Shown here piece after piece: positions 5,772-6,896 of a stretch of 6,896 nt of DNA. Position numbers and translations under genes: made by a program. The first letter of the stretch is position 1. Every line of letters begins with the position of its first letter. Location: the NCBI GenBank assembly GCA_950071955.1, contig CATMOC010000196.1, positions 1 to 6,896 of the forward strand, read 5' to 3'. The notes below the pieces were generated by a model. It made no database searches. It was not told where the DNA came from and was given only the letters and a program-made list of their open reading frames with translations. Source of the stretch: an uncultured Mesorhizobium sp. Lineage in GTDB: Bacteria; Pseudomonadota; Alphaproteobacteria; Rhizobiales; Rhizobiaceae.

Positions 5772-6788
5772 ATGTATGTCGCCGTCAAGGGTGGCGAAGC
5801 CGCCATCGCCAATGCCCACCGCCTGCTGGCCGACCGGCGCCGCGGCGATCGGCAGGTGCCGGGGCTCCGGCTCGACCAGATCGTCGAGCAACTGGCGCTC
5901 GCGGTGGACAGGGTCATGGCCGAGGGTTCCCTCTACGACCGGGAACTCGCCGCGCTCGCCATCCGGCAGGCACGCGGCGACATGATCGAGGCGATCTTCC
6001 TGCTGCGCGCCTACCGCACGACGCTGCCGCGCTTCGGCTACTCGCGCCCGGTGGACACCGCGGCCATGCTGGTCGAGCGCCGTGTGTCGGCGACCTACAA
6101 GGATCTGCCCGGCGGGCAGGTGCTCGGGCCGACCTTCGACTACACGCACCGGCTCCTCGATCCCGTACTCGCAACCGACGCGCCGGTCGACGAACCGGCC
6201 ACGCGCGAGACGGAACCGGGACCGATGCCGCGCGTGACGGAGATCCTGGCCGGCGAGGGGCTGATCGAACCAGACGGTGCGATGTCTTCGGAAAAGGAGC
6301 CGGGCGACATCACGCGCAGGCCGGCGGAGTACCCCATGCAGCGCGACGTCCGCCTGCAGGCGCTTTCGCGGGGTGACGAAGGGTTTCTGCTCGCGCTCGC
6401 CTACTCCACGCAGCGCGGCTACGGCCGTTCGCATCCCTTCGTCGGCGAAATCAGGATCGGCGAGGTCGAAATCGAGCTCGATGTGCCGGAACTGCCCTTC
6501 CCGGTTCCGCTCGGCCGCGTCCGCGTGACCGAGTGCCAGATGGTGAACCAGTTCAAGGGGTCGATGAAGGCGCCGCCGCAATTCACCCGCGGATACGGAC
6601 TGGTCATGGGCCAGTCCGAGCGCAAGGCCATGGCCATGTCGCTCTGCGACCGGGCGCTCAGGGCGAGCGAGTTCGGCGAGGATCTGGTGGCGCCCGCTCA
6701 GGACGAGGAATTCGTCATCGCCGGGCGCGACCTTCGGCGCGAGGGCGGCAATAGGATTGCCCGGACGCACGCCGATACCGATCAGTAG
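5772..6788 (+). CDS. phnI: Carbon-phosphorus lyase core subunit PhnI, C-terminus replaced by foreign sequence
   Basis: PhnI is the catalytic nucleosidase-like subunit: alone it removes the base from purine nucleoside triphosphates, and with G, H and L it transfers the phosphonate to ribose C1'. The frame has 338 residues (E. coli PhnI 354). It opens with MYVAVKGGEAAI and keeps RLLADRRRG, EAIFLLRAYRTTLPRF (73-88), GFLLALAYSTQRGYGRSHPF (204-223) and ECQMVNQF (254-261). After APAQDEEFV (307-315) the PhnI family normally continues for several dozen residues with a conserved segment on the way to its end. Here 23 unrelated, Arg-rich residues follow, and these are the antisense of a different gene. 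So the intact domain ends near base 6716 and the TAG stop at 6788 is incidental. GGAAGG lies 8 nt before ATG. Function would probably be impaired if this is real. Confidence 0.9.
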   Translation: MYVAVKGGEAAIANAHRLLADRRRGDRQVPGLRLDQIVEQLALAVDRVMAEGSLYDRELAALAIRQARGDMIEAIFLLRAYRTTLPRFGYSRPVDTAAMLVERRVSATYKDLPGGQVLGPTFDYTHRLLDPVLATDAPVDEPATRETEPGPMPRVTEILAGEGLIEPDGAMSSEKEPGDITRRPAEYPMQRDVRLQALSRGDEGFLLALAYSTQRGYGRSHPFVGEIRIGEVEIELDVPELPFPVPLGRVRVTECQMVNQFKGSMKAPPQFTRGYGLVMGQSERKAMAMSLCDRALRASEFGEDLVAPAQDEEFVIAGRDLRREGGNRIARTHADTDQ

Positions 6789-6884
6789 GCCGCCGCCTGC
6801 GAGAACGCCTGCACCGATGAACCCGCGGCGGCTCCACTTGGCGAGCGACGAGCGCTGTTTCTTCTCGGGAGTCATGTCGTTCAT
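6702..6884 (-). pseudogene. 5' fragment of a molybdenum hydroxylase large subunit (IorB / xanthine dehydrogenase-like), N-terminal Tat signal only
   Basis: ATG 6882-6884 is preceded by AGGAGG with 6 nt spacing, one of the best ribosome binding sites in the window. About 61 residues are credible: a charged start, twin-arginine motif SRRGFIG (18-24), a Gly/Leu-rich helix GVLAGGGLLIGIG (26-38), then RPGNPIAALAP and APGDDEFLV. This resembles the export signal and linker of isoquinoline 1-oxidoreductase beta-type molybdopterin proteins, which next run into NAWxKI and the first conserved block. Here the frame instead continues antisense through phnI with no homology, so only the 5' end is present. 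The enzyme is normally about 700 residues and pairs with an iron-sulphur subunit. Identity is from memory of family N-termini; gene start and Tat signal are surer than the enzyme name. Confidence 0.55.
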
Positions 6885-6896
6885 CTTATGCCTCCT

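Noticed and set aside
5562..6701. Continuation of the minus-strand frame that starts at 6884, giving 440 codons in total
   Set aside because: Only the first ~61 residues look like protein from a real gene; the rest is antisense to phnI and phnH with Arg/His-rich shadow composition.

Overview
The window is GC-rich, gene-dense DNA from a proteobacterium. It is most likely an alphaproteobacterium of the Hyphomicrobiales (Rhizobiales) type. The grounds are GC-ending codon preference, a phnF/phnGHI arrangement, a YnjBCD-type ABC cassette, a short two-helix protein of a kind common in that group, and a PHO-box-like site. No rRNA, tRNA, CRISPR array, insertion sequence or phage gene is visible.

Left part (1-3450, minus strand): an ABC importer operon in the order substrate-binding protein (2230-3450), fused two-domain permease (513-2189), ATPase (1-500, running off the edge). 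The family is YnjB/YnjC/YnjD, catalogued as a putative thiamine transporter without firm proof of substrate. The permease begins at TTG, and its ribosome binding site lies in the 3' arm of an mRNA hairpin just after the binding-protein stop. At the left edge the ATPase keeps Walker A, Q-loop and signature motifs but loses the Walker B Asp-Glu, and its codon use changes over its last ~180 nt.

Middle (3451-3829): a 154-bp divergent intergenic region, then a small two-helix membrane protein (3605-3808, plus), which converges on the next gene.

Right part (3830-6788): the control and start of a carbon-phosphorus lyase operon. A PhnF-type GntR/HutC repressor (minus) diverges from phnG, phnH and phnI (plus, tightly coupled). 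The ~100-bp phnF/phnG gap holds two overlapping divergent promoters, a perfect 6-bp inverted repeat that touches both, and a PHO-box-like 11-bp direct repeat. This suggests control by a phosphonate-related signal (PhnF) and by phosphate starvation (PhoB). PhnG, PhnH and PhnI form, with PhnJ (not in the window), the core that attaches a phosphonate to ribose triphosphate and later breaks its C-P bond.

Right edge: phnI loses family homology after residue ~315. From there the other strand encodes the N-terminus of a Tat-exported molybdenum hydroxylase large subunit (IorB-like), so two unrelated genes are joined through ~15 shared bases around a GAATTC palindrome. This is either a real rearrangement or a sequencing, amplification or assembly chimera. 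I see no new defence or mobile system here; the notable points are the regulatory architecture and the two disrupted gene ends.
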